Shown in pieces: positions 53,084 to 62,101 of a stretch of 64,000 bases of DNA; the first letter of the stretch is position 1; every line of letters starts with the position of its first letter. Both the position numbers and the translations under genes were made by a program. Source of the DNA: Halobacillus shinanisalinarum (GTDB lineage Bacteria > Bacillota > Bacilli > Bacillales > Halobacillaceae); contig NZ_CP095074.1 in NCBI RefSeq assembly GCF_022919835.1, forward strand, positions 1,550,001 through 1,614,000. Direction: 5' to 3'. The notes below the pieces were generated by a model, which was not told the origin of the DNA, did not search any database, and saw only the letters and a program-made list of their open reading frames with translations.

Positions 53084-54751
53084 ATGAACACAATTGATTT
53101 ACTCATAAAAAATGCAAACATTGTAACGATTGATGAACAAAATAACCGTGCACGTTCTTTAGCCGTTTCAAACGGCGTTATCAGTCAAATTTGGACAGCG
53201 CCCGAACCACCCCAAGATGAAATTAATCTAACTTCGGAGACGAAAGTGATTGATTTGAAGGAAGCCACGTTAATTCCAGGCTTTATTGACACCCATAACC
53301 ATCTTTTAATGTACTCTCTATTTCGAAAACAAGTCAATTGCAGTACACCACCAAACGAAAGCATTCCTGATATTTTGGAAAAAGTAAAAGAACAAGTAGC
53401 CGCTACACCTGAAGGAGAATGGGTCCTCGGATGGGGTTACGATAATACGTTATTATCGGAAGAACGACACCCAACACGCAAGGAATTAGACAGGATAGCA
53501 CCGGACATCCCAGTATTCATTCGTCATATTTCCTCCCACTTTGCTGCCGTGAATTCGAAAGCATTAGAAATAGCCGGGATTGCCGAAGACATAGAGGATC
53601 CACAGGGCGGACGTTTTGGGCGTGATGAAACGGGACGATTAAATGGAGTCTTACATGAGCTGCCAGCTTTAGCACCTGTCCAAGCTGCGATCCCGACCGC
53701 TTCCGTAGAAGAAATGGCTTCCTTAATAGGAGAGGCTTCCAACGATTATCTTGCCCAGGGAATTACTACCAATTCAGATGCAGGTGTTGGATTGGATTTA
53801 GGAATAGCTGAATTTGATGCCCATTTAAAAGCACTAGAACAAGGGAATAATCCTCTACGTATGCGGTTTATGGTTCTGCACCATCTCTTGAATCAGGAAG
53901 GACCTTTTCAGCACTATTCTGCCAAACAGTTAGAGGAAGAAATTCAAAACCGATCAAAAAACCGTGCTACATTGGACAGTGCAAAGCTATTTCAGGATGG
54001 CTCCATTCAAGGAATTACCGCTGCCCTTAGGGAACCTTACTACTGTGAACCAGAAACTTATGGAGAACTCCTGCATAACCAAAAGGATTTTAACGGGGAA
54101 ATTTTGGATCTGCACAAAAGAGGATTTCGGATTGCCATCCATGGGAATGGCGATCGAGCCATTGAGTCTATTCTAGATGCCTACGAATATGCTTTAACAG
54201 CTGAACCGCGCACGGACCATCGTCACCGCATTGAGCATATACAGACGGGAACTTCCGAAGACTTAAACAGAATGAAAGCATTAGATGTGGCAGGGTCTTT
54301 CTTTATTAACCACGTTTATTACTGGGGTGACAGGCATAAACGAATCTTTTTAGGACCTGACAGGGCAGAACAAATCAACCCTTTAGCAGATGCTTTAGAA
54401 AGGGACATTCTTTACACACTACATTCCGATTGCCCGATCACTCCCATCTCTCCACTATTTTCAATTTGGGCAGCAGTTAATCGCCAAACGATGAAGGGTG
54501 AAGTGTTAGGAGAAGATCAAACAATTAGTGTAGAAAAAGCTTTGCGGACCATGACTATAGACGGGGCTAAGTTAAATTTTGATGAAGATAAATCAGGCAG
54601 TATAGAAGTTGGAAAACTAGCAGACTTTGCGGTTCTTGAGGCCGATCCAACGGTTATAGACCCTATCAAGATTAAAGATATTAATGTAATGGCAACAATC
54701 ATTGACGGTAAACTGGTATATGGTCAGGAAACATTTCCAGACCCTAATTAA
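53084..54751 (+). CDS. YtcJ-type amidohydrolase
   Basis: This 555-residue metal-dependent hydrolase of the amidohydrolase superfamily has metal-binding GFIDTHNHLL near residue 70, then SSHFAAVNSKAL and KLFQDGSIQG (probable bridging-residue region). HGNGDRAIES and HRIEHIQ supply histidines, and TLHSDCPITPISP holds the catalytic Asp. The YtcJ/TIM-barrel group hydrolyses amide or related C-N bonds with unknown natural substrates. Its start has AAAGGAGAACATGAA upstream. It pairs with the symporter gene and is closed by a strong terminator. Confidence 0.9.
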   Translation: MNTIDLLIKNANIVTIDEQNNRARSLAVSNGVISQIWTAPEPPQDEINLTSETKVIDLKEATLIPGFIDTHNHLLMYSLFRKQVNCSTPPNESIPDILEKVKEQVAATPEGEWVLGWGYDNTLLSEERHPTRKELDRIAPDIPVFIRHISSHFAAVNSKALEIAGIAEDIEDPQGGRFGRDETGRLNGVLHELPALAPVQAAIPTASVEEMASLIGEASNDYLAQGITTNSDAGVGLDLGIAEFDAHLKALEQGNNPLRMRFMVLHHLLNQEGPFQHYSAKQLEEEIQNRSKNRATLDSAKLFQDGSIQGITAALREPYYCEPETYGELLHNQKDFNGEILDLHKRGFRIAIHGNGDRAIESILDAYEYALTAEPRTDHRHRIEHIQTGTSEDLNRMKALDVAGSFFINHVYYWGDRHKRIFLGPDRAEQINPLADALERDILYTLHSDCPITPISPLFSIWAAVNRQTMKGEVLGEDQTISVEKALRTMTIDGAKLNFDEDKSGSIEVGKLADFAVLEADPTVIDPIKIKDINVMATIIDGKLVYGQETFPDPN

Positions 54752-54764
54752 TTCATCGACGTAC

Positions 54765-54807
54765 AAATCCCACTTCATGATTAGGCATTAATCATGAAGT
54801 GGGATTT
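54765..54807. terminator. strong bidirectional terminator
   Basis: A 19-bp perfect stem (AAATCCCACTTCATGATTA and its complement) with a 5-base loop ends in ATTTATTATAAAA. It serves the amidohydrolase on plus and the CMD gene on minus. Confidence 0.9.
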
Positions 54808-54843
54808 ATTATAAAATACCTTTTCTCCTTATCGTTTTAGGTT

Positions 54844-55503
54844 CTATTCGTCATCGTAAGCATGTAAAGCATTCACACCATGAGCCATCGCAGAACCAGC
54901 TTTCAGTGCAGTGGCAACAAAAATAGCCTCAGCTACCTCTTCCTTAGCAGCCCCTTGTTTTTTTGCTCCCTTTGTATGGATATCAATGCAATACGGGCAG
55001 CCTGTCGTATGAGCAACCGCGACTGCAATGAGTTCCTTCTCTTTCGCCCCAATTAATCCAGGTTTCATCGACTGCTGGTCAAAATTAACAAACGCCTTAA
55101 ACGCATCACCATTCAAATCGGAGAATTCCTTCAACCTATCAAAATAAGCTTTACGGTAAAGTTCTTCTTGGCCATTTTCATCATATGTATTTAGTGCGTT
55201 CACTCCGTGGGCAATGGCAGACCCAGCTTTCAATGCTGTCGCGACCATAATCGCCTCAGCCACTTCTTCCTTGGATGCCTCTTGCTTTTTTACATTTTTT
55301 ACATGGAGATCAATACAGTACGGGCAGCCTGTCGTGTGTGCCACAGCAACAGCGATTAATTCCTTTACCTTCGCCGAGAGCTCTCCAGCAGCTAAAGCTT
55401 TTTTGTCAAAATTGACAAAAGCACGAAAGGCATCAGGTGCGAGCTGCTCGAACTCCCCAAGCCGGTTGATATTAGATTGTTGATACAAGACATCTTGACT
55501 CAT
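54844..55503 (-). CDS. carboxymuconolactone decarboxylase-like protein, tandem-duplicated
   Basis: The 219-residue protein is two nearly identical CMD/AhpD-like domains head to tail. Each has AFRAFVNFD / AFKAFVNFD, KELIAVAVAHTTGCPYCIDxH with the redox CxxC and proton-relay His, and VATALKAGSA(I/M)AHGVNALxxYD. AhpD-type proteins are peroxidase partners or thiol-disulfide enzymes that normally trimerise or hexamerise from single domains. A fused pair would place two active sites in one chain. The high identity, visible in the DNA as well, points to a recent duplication. GGAGGGGAGACC precedes the ATG. Confidence 0.9.
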   Translation of the reverse strand: MSQDVLYQQSNINRLGEFEQLAPDAFRAFVNFDKKALAAGELSAKVKELIAVAVAHTTGCPYCIDLHVKNVKKQEASKEEVAEAIMVATALKAGSAIAHGVNALNTYDENGQEELYRKAYFDRLKEFSDLNGDAFKAFVNFDQQSMKPGLIGAKEKELIAVAVAHTTGCPYCIDIHTKGAKKQGAAKEEVAEAIFVATALKAGSAMAHGVNALHAYDDE

Positions 55504-56210
55504 GGTCTCCCCTCCAGTAACTTTTTAAATATTGTAATTCTCTGAAAATAATACTATGAATGATGTCCCATCACAAACGAAACGTCTTGTAGTTTGTACG
55601 ATCATGATTCGCGGCGAACGATGTATTAAAACCAACACATTCAGCAATAATGATTAGAACCCCAAACCCTATATAAACGAGGTGTCCGTCATGTTCGCTA
55701 AAGGATTCAGAAACGCATTATTCAATTTTGGTTTATTGTTGCATTATTATTCATTAACAAACAGTGATAGTCGGCAGGCCCCTGCTAGGTAGGCTGACTC
55801 TAAGTAGGAGACAGCTTTGCCATTAAGAAAATCGCTCCCCATGGAAATGCCAGCAGTTTTCAGTTTTTCCTCTTGTTCCATAATGTTAATGTACCTCCAC
55901 AAAAGTTATTTATTTTAGCATTGGCTAAAATTTCTACATTAAATATTTTTAGATATGGACTGTAGAAAACGGTTTATTTAGTAGTGGAAGAGCATCTAAA
56001 TATTTACCGATCATTTTTGAAAAAGACATGTTCTTGGCGGTAAGATTGAATAATAAGCAGACATTGCCGTTTAGACCTTGCTATCCTATTAACCACAATT
56101 AGCTAAAGTTTTACATGTATTCTTGAAAATATGCAAAAAAATAACCCTGTGAAGAATCTATTCACAAGGCCTCTCAGTTCCCTTATTTCACCTAGGATAC
56201 TAAGAATCAA
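55504..56210. other. 0.7-kb region with one short possible gene
   Basis: Apart from the 44-codon frame at 55747-55881 there is no supported gene. About 56144-56172 (CCCTGTGAAGAATCTATTCA with CAAGG following) is a weak hairpin that could end the IclR gene on minus. Confidence 0.4.
55747..55881 (-). CDS. possible small protein, 44 residues
   Basis: ATG 55881 opens MEQEEKLKTAGISMGSDFLN, then GKAVSYLESAYLAGACRLSL and four more residues. The composition is protein-like, and GGAGGTACATTAAC lies 5' though 11 bases away. I recognise no family. It may be a truncated larger gene or a genuine small protein on the strand of the CMD gene. Confidence 0.38.
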   Translation of the reverse strand: MEQEEKLKTAGISMGSDFLNGKAVSYLESAYLAGACRLSLFVNE

Positions 56211-56987
56211 CTACATTCTTAATTTATTCGTAATTTCCTCCGCTCCCTTTACTATTTTATCTGTAAATTCATCAAAGTTATAATCATCTACCCTCGCAGA
56301 AGGGATAATGGTAGTTAATGCTGCAAAAACATTTGAAAAAGGGTCAAATATTGGTGCACTTATCGAACCCGCTCCCTTTACTCTCTCCCCATGACTTGTA
56401 GCAAAACCATTTTCTCTTATTTTTATCAGATCCTCGATGAGGGCTTCTTTTGTTGATATCGTATTTTCAGTTATACCCTCTAAGGAAACATCGTTTAGAT
56501 AATTTTCTAATATATCCTGGTTAAAATGTGCCAATAAAACCTTTGCAGAAGCACCTGCATATAAAGGAGAAGTTTGACCAACAAACGTTAACGCATTTAA
56601 CTCATGCTTACTTTCAATGTTGTGAATACACTTTCTTTCATTATCCTCAATTACACTTAAACTAACGCTTTCTGTCGTTTCGGAGTAAATTCGTTCCATC
56701 ACGGGTTGGGCAATGGTCAAGAGACTTGAGCTTTTTTCTACTAACTCTGCAAAAAAGATAAAATCCAATCCAAGCTGATACCGTTTATCTTGCTCATTTT
56801 TTTGGAGCAGGCCTTCCATAGTCAATGTAGAAAGAAGCCGTTGGAGGCTTGATTTACCAATTCCGGTAAGTGAATGTAATTCAGTTAAGGTAAGTCTTTT
56901 ATTGTGTCTCGAAAAAGCTCTCAAAATCTGTACAGCCCGATGTACAGTCTGCATGGAGTAATTCTTCTCGAAGTTGTCTTTATTCAT
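56211..56987 (-). CDS. IclR-family transcriptional regulator
   Basis: From ATG 56987 (AGGTGAT four bases upstream) the product is 258 residues. The N-terminal winged helix is clear (AVQILRAFSRHNKRLTLTEL, TGIGKSSLQRLLSTLTMEG), followed by the GAF-like IclR effector domain (YAGASAKVLLAHF, ENGFATSHGERVKGAGSISAPIFD). Such regulators respond to small organic acids. It is the last gene of the minus-strand acyl-CoA operon, 24 bases after the CoA-transferase, and probably controls it. Confidence 0.92.
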   Translation of the reverse strand: MNKDNFEKNYSMQTVHRAVQILRAFSRHNKRLTLTELHSLTGIGKSSLQRLLSTLTMEGLLQKNEQDKRYQLGLDFIFFAELVEKSSSLLTIAQPVMERIYSETTESVSLSVIEDNERKCIHNIESKHELNALTFVGQTSPLYAGASAKVLLAHFNQDILENYLNDVSLEGITENTISTKEALIEDLIKIRENGFATSHGERVKGAGSISAPIFDPFSNVFAALTTIIPSARVDDYNFDEFTDKIVKGAEEITNKLRM

Positions 56988-57011
56988 TTTTATCACCTAT
57001 TTAGCTTAGTA

Positions 57012-58232
57012 TCATCCATCCACTATTTTATCAAAAACATGATATGAAATAACATGTTGCTTTCTTAATTCCTCAAGTTCTTCTATACTGTACCCCAATT
57101 CCTCCATTAATAACTCTTCCGTGTGCTCTCCTAATAGGGGAGGTGCAGATTTACTTGAGACATTTAAGTTTGAAAATCTCATTGGATTTTTGGTCATTTT
57201 AATCTCCCCAATGACCGGATGTGTTAGCACTTCAACACTTTCTCTAGCCTGAACCTGTGGGTGATCAAACGCTTGATCAATTGTATTCACTTTACCAGCA
57301 GGGATTTTTGCCTGGGAGAGCAATTCCATCCATTCATCAGCCGTTTTTTCTTTCAGCACTTGTTGAATCATGAAAACTAACTCTTCTTCATTTTCTAAGC
57401 GCTTATCATTGGTGCAATATCTTGGATCTGCAGCCCACTCCGGATGTTTTAATAACTTACATAATTTAACGTACAGACCATTGTTTCCAGCACACAACAT
57501 AATCGGATCGTCCTTACATTTGAAAACCTGATAAGGTACGACATTATTGTGACTATTCCCTAATCGCTTAGAGATTTTCCCAGCATTTAAATAGCTGCTC
57601 GATACATTAGCCAGACTGCTCATTTGCACATCCAGTAAAGATAAATCAATATGCTGCCCCTGGTTATTGAAGTCTCTCATTCTAATTGCCGACAAAATAC
57701 TAATCGCGACATAATTAGAAGTTAGAATATCCGCTATAGGCACACCAACTTTAGTCGGTTCTCCATCAGCATCTCCCGTAACATCCATTAAACCACTTAT
57801 CGCCTGAATCACTGGATCGAAACCCGGAGCGCCTTTATCAGGACCAGTCTGACCAAATCCTGTAACAGAACACATAATTAACTGATCGTTAACCATCTTC
57901 AAATCTTCATAGCCTAACCCCAACTTTTCCATCGTCCCTGTTTTAAAATTTTCTAGAACGACATCTGCTTTTTTTACTAAATCCAGAAATATTTCTTTCC
58001 CTTTTTCCTCTTTTAAATTTAACGTAATGGACCTTTTATTACGGTTAGATGAAAAATAATACGTACTCTCCCCATTTACAAAAGGTCCCCATTCCCTCAT
58101 ACTATCTGATCCTGTTAACGATTCAACCCTGATCACATCCGCTCCTAAGTCTGCTAGAATCATTGATCCCGCTGGAGCAGCATATACCCTGGACAAATCC
58201 AGGATTCTTATATCTTTTAATGGTTGGTTCAT
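57012..58232 (-). CDS. type III CoA-transferase (CaiB/BaiF family)
   Basis: This 406-residue enzyme of the formyl-CoA transferase/CaiB family starts IRILDLSRVYAAPAGSMILADLGADVIRVE, the CoA-binding N-terminus. The catalytic Asp aligns with GVPIADIL (about residue 170), preceded by GFGQTGPDKGAPGFD. It moves CoA from an acyl-CoA donor to a free acid, here presumably the acid brought in by the TRAP system next to it, and so activates it for beta-oxidation. The second of two ATGs is chosen for ribosome-site spacing. The TRAP permease gene ends 12 bases upstream. Confidence 0.91.
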   Translation of the reverse strand: MNQPLKDIRILDLSRVYAAPAGSMILADLGADVIRVESLTGSDSMREWGPFVNGESTYYFSSNRNKRSITLNLKEEKGKEIFLDLVKKADVVLENFKTGTMEKLGLGYEDLKMVNDQLIMCSVTGFGQTGPDKGAPGFDPVIQAISGLMDVTGDADGEPTKVGVPIADILTSNYVAISILSAIRMRDFNNQGQHIDLSLLDVQMSSLANVSSSYLNAGKISKRLGNSHNNVVPYQVFKCKDDPIMLCAGNNGLYVKLCKLLKHPEWAADPRYCTNDKRLENEEELVFMIQQVLKEKTADEWMELLSQAKIPAGKVNTIDQAFDHPQVQARESVEVLTHPVIGEIKMTKNPMRFSNLNVSSKSAPPLLGEHTEELLMEELGYSIEELEELRKQHVISYHVFDKIVDG

Positions 58233-58244
58233 GTTCATCTCTCC

Positions 58245-60221
58245 CTATAAGGTAAGTCGTTTACCCGAGGTTGTTTTAGCCGTTTCATCATCTTTCTTGA
58301 TACTAAGCTTCTGCATCACTACAACGACTCCGATCAAGGCCGCCCCAAGCAATCCATACAAGATCCCTGGGAAGATTAAAAGGAAAGCTGCCACTAGCAT
58401 AATTACTCTCTGGACTAGATTGGTTTTTATAAAAAGCCTCCCTTTTAACACTGAGGCAAGGGCAATAACCCCGATAATAGCTGTTACAGCAGCACGCAGA
58501 CTATCCCATGTAGAGCCTCCATCAAAAAGGAGCACAGGGTTAAACAAGAAGAAAAACGGGACAATAAAACCAGCTAACCCTATTTTCAGAGATTCCATCG
58601 ATACTTTTCCAGAATCAGTGCCAGCAATTCCGCTTGCTGCATAAGAAGCTAAAGCTACTGGAGGTGTGATACTGGATAAGGCTGCATAGTAGAAAGCAAA
58701 CATATGGGCAGCTAACGGTGCGACATTCATAGTAATCAGGATAGGAACAGCAATGGCAGCAACAATAATATAAGCAGCCGTCACAGGGACACCCATTCCT
58801 AGAATGATACTTATAACCATTGTTAATAACGCCGCTAGGAACACACTATCCCCAGCTAGATTAATAACGTTATTACCTACTACGAGCCCTAAACTTGTCA
58901 AACTTACTGTTGCTATCACAACGCCTACAATGGCACATGCAATCCCTACATTTATAGCTCCTTTAGCACCTTCCTCAATAGAACGTAATATCGTTCTAAA
59001 GTTCATTCTCGTTGATTTTCTTAACCAACTAGCTGCTACGGTCGAAATTAATGCCCAGATCGCTGCAAACAATGGAGTTACCCCAGAAAATAAAGCTCCA
59101 ACCAGTACAATCAGTGGAATTAACAAATGCCCACCATTTTTTAAGACCTCCACTGCATTGGGGATGTTTTCCTTGGATAAACCGGATAATCCCATGTTTT
59201 TCGCTTCAAAATGAACGACCATAAATAGCGTTACATAATAAAGGATTGCTGGAATTAACGCTGCCATCATAACCACTGTATACGGTACACCTAAAAATTG
59301 GGCCATGATAAACCCCGCGGCTCCCATGATCGGAGGTGCTATTAATCCTCCTGTAGATGCTACCGCCTCTACGGCTCCAGCGAATTTAGAATTATATCCG
59401 GTTTTCTTCATCATCGGGATCGTAACCGTACCTGTAGTGACAACATTTCCAACAGCACTCCCGCTAATCATCCCCATGAAGCCGCTGCCGAAAATAGCAA
59501 CCTTTGCAGGGCCTCCTGCTGAACGTCCTGCAATGGTTAAGGCTAGATCGTTGATAAAATCAGTAAAACCACTATTTTTAAGAAAAGCCCCAAAAAGGAC
59601 AAAGACAAAAATGTATGTCGCTGACACACCCAGGGCAATACCAAAGATCCCCTGGCTTCCCCAGAACATGACATTAATCACTCGTTCGACAGTAAATCCA
59701 TAGTGTCCTAATATCCCAGGTATATAAGCTCCGAAAAAATTATACAGGAGGAACATCGCCGCAATGATGGTTAGCCCTTTTCCGGCAACTCTTCTGCTCG
59801 CCTCAAATAATAAGAGTACGGCAACCCCACCCACGATATAATCGAGTGTTGTATTAATACCATTTCTTTCAAGGATAAAGTTGTCATACATGGAAATAAA
59901 ATAGCCAATAGATCCAACCGACAGAATGACACAAATGATATCCCAGGCTGTCGGCGCCACTCTATTTCCACTACTTTTCTTCGAGGCAGGGTAGAGTAAA
60001 AAAGTTAATACAAGCAAAAATCCTAAGTGCCAGGCCCTAAACTTGACCGTCTCCATAACTCCATAACTACTCGTGTATAACTGAAATACAGTCCAGATAA
60101 TACATAGAAGTAAAATGACTCTAGACATAAGACCTAAATAATTCACCTGTTTCACACCATCAACTGCATGATCAAGCTCTTCAGAGTCTTTTACCTTCCT
60201 TCGTTTAGGCAGGAACTTCAT
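58245..60221 (-). CDS. TRAP transporter fused permease (TAXI type)
   Basis: The 658-residue protein fuses the small DctQ-like and large DctM-like TRAP membrane subunits, giving about 18 hydrophobic segments. In the DctM part GSGFMGMISGSAVGNVVTTG and EAVASTGGLIAPPIMGAAGF are family landmarks, as are LGMGVPVTAAYIIVA and SSITPPVALASYAASGIAG. With the extracellular binding protein encoded just upstream, it imports an organic acid using a sodium or proton gradient. GGGGGAAAGG precedes the ATG. Fused permeases of this kind go with TAXI-type binding proteins, as seen here. Confidence 0.93.
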   Translation of the reverse strand: MKFLPKRRKVKDSEELDHAVDGVKQVNYLGLMSRVILLLCIIWTVFQLYTSSYGVMETVKFRAWHLGFLLVLTFLLYPASKKSSGNRVAPTAWDIICVILSVGSIGYFISMYDNFILERNGINTTLDYIVGGVAVLLLFEASRRVAGKGLTIIAAMFLLYNFFGAYIPGILGHYGFTVERVINVMFWGSQGIFGIALGVSATYIFVFVLFGAFLKNSGFTDFINDLALTIAGRSAGGPAKVAIFGSGFMGMISGSAVGNVVTTGTVTIPMMKKTGYNSKFAGAVEAVASTGGLIAPPIMGAAGFIMAQFLGVPYTVVMMAALIPAILYYVTLFMVVHFEAKNMGLSGLSKENIPNAVEVLKNGGHLLIPLIVLVGALFSGVTPLFAAIWALISTVAASWLRKSTRMNFRTILRSIEEGAKGAINVGIACAIVGVVIATVSLTSLGLVVGNNVINLAGDSVFLAALLTMVISIILGMGVPVTAAYIIVAAIAVPILITMNVAPLAAHMFAFYYAALSSITPPVALASYAASGIAGTDSGKVSMESLKIGLAGFIVPFFFLFNPVLLFDGGSTWDSLRAAVTAIIGVIALASVLKGRLFIKTNLVQRVIMLVAAFLLIFPGILYGLLGAALIGVVVVMQKLSIKKDDETAKTTSGKRLTL

Positions 60222-60260
60222 CCTTTCCCCCTCCTCCTCATAGTCATGTCAAAATAGAGC

Positions 60261-61235
60261 TTATTCAAGGACGCCAATTTCCTTATAATATTTTTTTGCA
60301 CCCGGGTGTAACGGAACGCCTGCGGTGCCCTGCACAGCTAACTCAGGATCAAATTGCTCGGCAACAGCCTGACCCTCTTTCAATTTATCCAGGTTTTCCC
60401 ATAATGCTTTCGTCAGCTCATAAACTTTCTCTTCGGACACATTAGCATCAACAGCGATCCCGCTAAATTGTCCAACCGTAATAACATCTTCTGATTGATT
60501 ATCATAAGTTCCAGCCTCGATGGTATGTTTAAAATTCCATGGATACTTTGATTCGTCCGTTAATGTTTTGATCGCATCTTCTGAAAAGCTTAGTACTTTT
60601 GAATCAACAGTAGAGATGAGCTCCGTTGCAGCCGAGGAAGGTACACCAGTATAAATATTTGCCGCTTCTACTTGAGCATTTCTTAATAAATCAACGGCTT
60701 CTGTAAATCCAACATAGTTCGCATTCACATTATCAACACTTACCCCATGTGCTTCTAATAGTAATTTGGATTCTATGGCTGTAGCACTTCCCGGAGCACC
60801 AAACACGAATGAATGGCCTTTAATATCAGAAGGTGATTCAATACCAGAGCCCTCTAACGCTATGACATGACTAACGTTTGGGTACAAGTTTGCTAATACA
60901 CGGATGTCCTTATACTGACTCCCTTCAAAGTTCCCAGTCCCGTTATAGGCTTCATACATCATATTTACGGTTGAAAAACCCATAGTGACATTTCCTTGGC
61001 TCATTAAGTTTAAGTTATCAACACTTCCGTTAGAACCTTGTGACGTCACTTGTGTACCCAGTTCATTAGTCCAAGTAGTGGATAATAAGGCTCCCAATGA
61101 ATAGAAGACCCCGGTGGTTGTTCCTGTTGAAAGTACTAGAGGTTTCTCTTTCGAGTTTCCAGCCGCACCACTGCAACCGCTTACAATAAGAACAATAGCT
61201 ATTAATACCAAACCGAACCTGCTGATCTTTTTCAT
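60261..61235 (-). CDS. TAXI-family TRAP solute-binding lipoprotein
   Basis: From ATG 61235 the product is 324 residues. It has a lipoprotein signal (MKKISRFGLVLIAIVLIVSGC, cysteine at residue 21), then the TAXI fold: LSTGTTTGVFYSLGALLS, TSQGSNGSVDNLNLM and FVFGAPGSATAIESKLLLEA. It captures the substrate outside the cell and passes it to the permease encoded next. TAXI proteins are known mainly for glutamate or other acids; the acyl-CoA genes around suggest a carboxylic acid here. A further 16 codons upstream are excluded, as the internal start has a good GGGAG site. Confidence 0.91.
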   Translation of the reverse strand: MKKISRFGLVLIAIVLIVSGCSGAAGNSKEKPLVLSTGTTTGVFYSLGALLSTTWTNELGTQVTSQGSNGSVDNLNLMSQGNVTMGFSTVNMMYEAYNGTGNFEGSQYKDIRVLANLYPNVSHVIALEGSGIESPSDIKGHSFVFGAPGSATAIESKLLLEAHGVSVDNVNANYVGFTEAVDLLRNAQVEAANIYTGVPSSAATELISTVDSKVLSFSEDAIKTLTDESKYPWNFKHTIEAGTYDNQSEDVITVGQFSGIAVDANVSEEKVYELTKALWENLDKLKEGQAVAEQFDPELAVQGTAGVPLHPGAKKYYKEIGVLE

Positions 61236-61294
61236 AATATACTCTCCCTCTCCACTAATTATTGATACTAAAGGGCACAACATCTAACATCATC

Positions 61295-62101
61295 TTACTT
61301 GAAAGTAGCTTTTCGCTTTTCCTTAACCGCTTGCACACCTTGCTGGTAATCTTCCAACTCAGTGACTAATCCCATAGAAGAAGAAATCATATCCAGCGAT
61401 GAACGTAAACTCATATTCTCACTTTGATAAACCGCTCTTTTAGTTAATTGAATGGCTTGCTGAGGCCCATTTACAATCTTTTGTAAATAATCATCTGTAA
61501 AAGTCTCAATCTCATCCCGAGGTACTACGAACGTCACCAAGCCCATTTGCTGCGCTTCTTCTGCTTCGATTACTTTCCCAGTCCATAACATATCTAGCGC
61601 TCTATCCTTACCTACTAATCGGGGTAAGAAATAGGCAGCCCCATCCCCTGGAACCAACCCTACATTCACATAGCTTTCAGATAATCTGATCTCTTCTGAT
61701 GCAATCCGAATATCACACATTAGTGCCATATCAAGTCCTGCACCAAACGCTGCACCATGCATTTGAGCAATGACAGGCTGATCGATTTCTTCCAATAATA
61801 AAGGAATTCTTTGCACCTTTTTCCACAATGAATTTTTTCTTGCTAAACCTGTACTTGTCATATCCTCTTCACTTTTGTAAAATCCATTTCCAGCCATCAT
61901 TTCCTTAATATCTCCGCCTGAACAGAAGCCTTTACCATTCCCCTTAATCAGCACGGCACGTATGTGATCCGAATCCCGGACTGTTTCCAGTGCTTCTATC
62001 CATAAATGGATCATTTCTTCACTAAAAGCATTTAAACGATCTGGCCTATTCAATGTAATTTTTGCAATATGATCCTCCACGTTAAAAATCAAATCACTCA
62101 T
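61295..62101 (-). CDS. enoyl-CoA hydratase/isomerase family protein
   Basis: From ATG 62101 (GGGAGGG upstream) the product is 268 residues of the crotonase fold: ITLNRPDRLNAFSEEM, the oxyanion-hole segments KGFCSGGDIKEM and HGAAFGAGLDMALMCDIRIA, and VGLVPGDGAAYFLPRLVG. Of the two catalytic acids of the hydratase, the position in VNVGLVPGDG has Gly-Asp, so the exact reaction (hydratase, isomerase or other) is open. It overlaps the preceding acyl-CoA dehydrogenase by four bases. Confidence 0.9.
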   Translation of the reverse strand: MSDLIFNVEDHIAKITLNRPDRLNAFSEEMIHLWIEALETVRDSDHIRAVLIKGNGKGFCSGGDIKEMMAGNGFYKSEEDMTSTGLARKNSLWKKVQRIPLLLEEIDQPVIAQMHGAAFGAGLDMALMCDIRIASEEIRLSESYVNVGLVPGDGAAYFLPRLVGKDRALDMLWTGKVIEAEEAQQMGLVTFVVPRDEIETFTDDYLQKIVNGPQQAIQLTKRAVYQSENMSLRSSLDMISSSMGLVTELEDYQQGVQAVKEKRKATFK

